A stretch of DNA of 39,648 nt, taken from assembly GCA_902564235.1 (NCBI GenBank), contig CACFAG010000010.1, forward strand, positions 1-39,648, in the 5' to 3' direction. Shown one piece after another: positions 37,606 through 39,648 of this stretch; position 1 is the first letter of the stretch; every line of letters starts with the position of its first letter. Source of the DNA: an uncultured Prochlorococcus sp. Its GTDB lineage: Bacteria > Cyanobacteriota > Cyanobacteriia > PCC-6307 > Cyanobiaceae. The translations under genes and the position numbers were made by a program. Under the pieces are notes generated by a model. It searched no databases. It saw nothing but the letters and a program-made list of their open reading frames with translations, and had not been told where the DNA came from.

Positions 37606-38703
37606 TCATTTGTCCTCACTTTGGTAGTTTGCATATTGTATGTTCCCATCAACATGCATTAAAGCTTTTAAATAAGCAGTTCCATCAGTATCGCCAGTAA
37701 AACGCAAGCAATTAAGTCTGCTATTTTCTTTGAATTTATAAATTGAACCAAAAGAAAGCATCACACTATTTGCGGTAGTACGACCGGTTATATAGGATAC
37801 CTGGAAGAAGTGATTTTTGTTGAAACTTGGATTTTTGCAAGTAAGTGAGATGGATGTCATATTCTCAGTATTAACCCACTCATTTTCTTCATAAAAAATA
37901 GGACCATCAGGGGTGCCAACCGTGATTTTTATATCAGTATCCTTTTCTGTAATAGCATCTTTTTCAACATTATGATTATTGTGAGTAATTTTGAATGCCT
38001 TGAGTTGATTATCTTTTACATGAAGGTTCTCAGACCAACATGGTGCTGGCGATACACCAGAAGATATTTGTGATTTAGTCTGAATATTGTAATCAAAAGT
38101 TTTTGAGTATAAATTTTTTATCGAATTTCTTATAACTAAGTCTGATCTATCTGATAAACCCATTGCCCATAATCTACCTATTACATAAAATTTCTTATTA
38201 TATTTTTCAGAGAGTTGTCTGACATTTTTAACAATATCTGGCCACCCAGATGCGAAGTCGTCGCCGCAAATAATCGTGTTTTTTCCAAAAAATGGTTTAT
38301 AGAAATTAAAGTTTTCCATCCAATTTGGATTGCCATGAGTAGCATCGTCAAAATAAATATCTATTTTTTGGTCCCAAGTATCTTTAACAATATCTGGTGA
38401 AAATCCCTCTATTACTTCAAGATTTTTGATATGTGAGGTGAAAAAATTAAACTTCTCTCTGCTTAGATCAAAGCCTAATCGTTTCTTAACCCATGGTGCG
38501 GCTATGAAGGTATCTATTGATACGATTTTACTGGGATTTTCAGACGATCTTCCTTTGGATATAGCGTCTGTAGAGGAACCAAAAAGTGGACCAAGTTCTA
38601 GAATTACACCTTCGTTGTTCTCAAGACTCTGTTCTCTGACAATTGATGTTAGAAAGCTAAGGCCTTCCTTTGTCATAGTCCTTGGGATGTCGATGGAACT
38701 CAA
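37606..38703 (-). CDS. class I methyltransferase-like protein, copy 2
   Basis: Paralog of the protein at 31069-32088, with the same LELGPLFGSSTDAISKGR, DIYFDDATHGNPNW and IICGDDFASGWPDIV elements. Its C-terminal 120 residues differ from copy 1 and are about 25 longer (ending NIQYANYQSEDK). The start is TTG; upstream in-frame codons run into TAG, and the region that gives copy 1 its ATG has been altered. It lies 289 bases upstream of the exporter operon on the same strand. Probably a methyltransferase for another position on the same polymer; unproven. Confidence 0.68.
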   Translation of the reverse strand: MSSIDIPRTMTKEGLSFLTSIVREQSLENNEGVILELGPLFGSSTDAISKGRSSENPSKIVSIDTFIAAPWVKKRLGFDLSREKFNFFTSHIKNLEVIEGFSPDIVKDTWDQKIDIYFDDATHGNPNWMENFNFYKPFFGKNTIICGDDFASGWPDIVKNVRQLSEKYNKKFYVIGRLWAMGLSDRSDLVIRNSIKNLYSKTFDYNIQTKSQISSGVSPAPCWSENLHVKDNQLKAFKITHNNHNVEKDAITEKDTDIKITVGTPDGPIFYEENEWVNTENMTSISLTCKNPSFNKNHFFQVSYITGRTTANSVMLSFGSIYKFKENSRLNCLRFTGDTDGTAYLKALMHVDGNIQYANYQSEDK

Positions 38704-38965
38704 TTTATTGTTTAAACTCTATTGATTTTAACCGAATAAGATTAAATTTATCAATGAATATTCTCCAAAGGATATTTATTAGCATAAATTAGTAGTAATT
38801 TAAAAAACAATGAGTTAATAGTATTTATGGAATTTGCAGAAATTTTGTAAAACAAAATAAGGTTTAGTTATTTTATAAAGAATGTCTAAATAGACATTAT
38901 TAATGTTCTCGCAGTTTATTTAGTAAGGCATGGTAAGGTGGTGAAATATAAAAATACTTATTCCT
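38704..38965. other. intergenic region with small hairpin
   Basis: A 262-base AT-rich gap. A perfect 7-bp stem (AATGTCT at 38881-38887, AGACATT at 38892-38898) with a 4-base loop lies about 70 bases past the RTX gene stop and could end that transcript, though the T run on the minus strand is short. The candidate promoter of the methyltransferase (TTGATA at 38749-38754, 17 bases, TTAAAA at 38726-38731, minus strand) lies at the other end. Confidence 0.4.
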
Positions 38966-39648
38966 CTAGATGATGTTCAGGTCAGTTACTGTTAAGGTTG
39001 AATTCTGAATGATTGCCAAGAGGTCATCATTTAAATAAATATTTGTATGACCACTACCATAAGAGAATGTAAAATCATTTTGATTGTAACTCCCAGAGAT
39101 TGTTAAGCTATCTTCCCCTGTAGAGTAATCTGTAATCAAATCTCTACCAAAGCCAGTAACAATTTGGAAATTATCATTTCCACTCCCTCCAGTTAATTGA
39201 TCATTTCCAATTCCTCCAATGAGAGTATCACTTCCATTGTTGCCATATAAGAAATCATTATTATTTCCACCATTTAAAGTATCGTTGCCATTATGACCGT
39301 AAAGGGTATCAACGCCTGATTCTCCGTTTAGGATATTATTTTTACTATTCCCATTGAGAGTATTATTTAAATTATTACCAGTAGCGTTTATATTTCCAGT
39401 TCCTATAAGGGTTAAATTTTCCACATAATTAGAAGCTGTATAACTTACATAGGACCGAATTAAATCAGTTCCTCCAGTAGAAGAACTTTCAATAACATCA
39501 TCACTAGCATGATTTACAACATAAGTATCATTCCCATTCCCTCCAACCATTTGATCAATATCACCATTCCCATTAAGAATGTCATCTCCATCTCCGCCAT
39601 ATAAGTTGTCATTATTATTTCCACCATTTAGAGTGTCATTTCCATTAT
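38966..39648 (-). CDS. RTX calcium-binding repeat protein, C-terminal part (5' end outside window)
   Basis: The frame stays open to the window edge: codons upstream of the ATG at 39550 continue the repeats (NGNDTLNGGNNNDNLYGG, DGDDILNGNG), so that Met is internal. Glycine-rich nonapeptides of the form G-G-x-G-x-D-x-L-x bind calcium and form a beta-roll; at least a dozen are visible, interrupted by a spacer region (YVVNHASDDVIESSSTGG) typical of the M10/serralysin-like C-terminal units. Such proteins are usually large and secreted by type I export. The visible tail ends STLTVTDLNII. The secretion gene partners and N-terminal domain are not in view. Confidence 0.9.
   Translation of the reverse strand, partial: NGNDTLNGGNNNDNLYGGDGDDILNGNGDIDQMVGGNGNDTYVVNHASDDVIESSSTGGTDLIRSYVSYTASNYVENLTLIGTGNINATGNNLNNTLNGNSKNNILNGESGVDTLYGHNGNDTLNGGNNNDFLYGNNGSDTLIGGIGNDQLTGGSGNDNFQIVTGFGRDLITDYSTGEDSLTISGSYNQNDFTFSYGSGHTNIYLNDDLLAIIQNSTLTVTDLNII

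Noticed and set aside
1-39648. tRNA, rRNA, CRISPR array, insertion sequence or integrase
   Set aside because: I looked through the gaps on both strands and saw no cloverleaf, no regularly spaced repeat array, no transposase or integrase; very divergent elements could be missed by eye.

Overview
The window looks like a chromosomal segment of Prochlorococcus, most likely a high-light, low-GC type. The grounds are AT-rich DNA, very tight gene packing with 4-base ATGA overlaps, frequent TTG/GTG starts, and families typical of marine picocyanobacteria: a ThiD2-ThiE fusion, a Tic21-like DUF3611 protein, a TIGR03792-type protein, a fused CobL and a cyanobacterial FtsH. The strain assignment is inferred from gene content; no database was searched.

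Region 1 (about 1-19,010) is conserved housekeeping DNA. In order it carries rpsP, a PhoH-type ATPase, a Bax-inhibitor-1-like membrane protein, a hypothetical gene, era, a single reading frame that joins TrmD to IspF, a lipoprotein-sized secreted protein, and a LarB-like gene. Two very small reverse-strand genes follow (43 and 55 residues), then thiS-thiE, ribF, a DUF3611 gene, surE, pheS, nadK, cobL, two small hypotheticals, ribD, ftsH, argF and lexA.

Region 2 (about 19,010-39,648) is a cell-surface polysaccharide island that starts directly after lexA. It has a nucleotide-sugar 4-epimerase, a GT2-type glycosyltransferase, a CmcI-like methyltransferase, a TPR-methyltransferase, another methyltransferase-like protein, a 1003-residue GT4-GT2-coiled-coil fusion, a methyltransferase/GT4/GT2 operon, a second epimerase, and an ABC-type capsule exporter (OMA protein, permease, ATPase, KpsE-like co-polymerase). 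It ends with a second copy of the methyltransferase and the end of an RTX calcium-binding repeat protein that runs out of the window. Spacing is loose (gaps of 260-700 bases), base composition changes from gene to gene, and at least one gap holds what looks like a decayed gene. All of this fits a hypervariable genomic island.

The island genes plausibly work together. The epimerases make activated sugars, the GT2/GT4 enzymes assemble the chains, the four or five methyltransferase-like proteins cap or decorate them, and the KpsD/M/T/E-like machine exports the polymer. The most unusual items are the TrmD-IspF fusion, the GT4-GT2-coiled-coil protein with heptad-sized tandem repeats, and the pair of near-identical methyltransferases in direct orientation that bracket the exporter.
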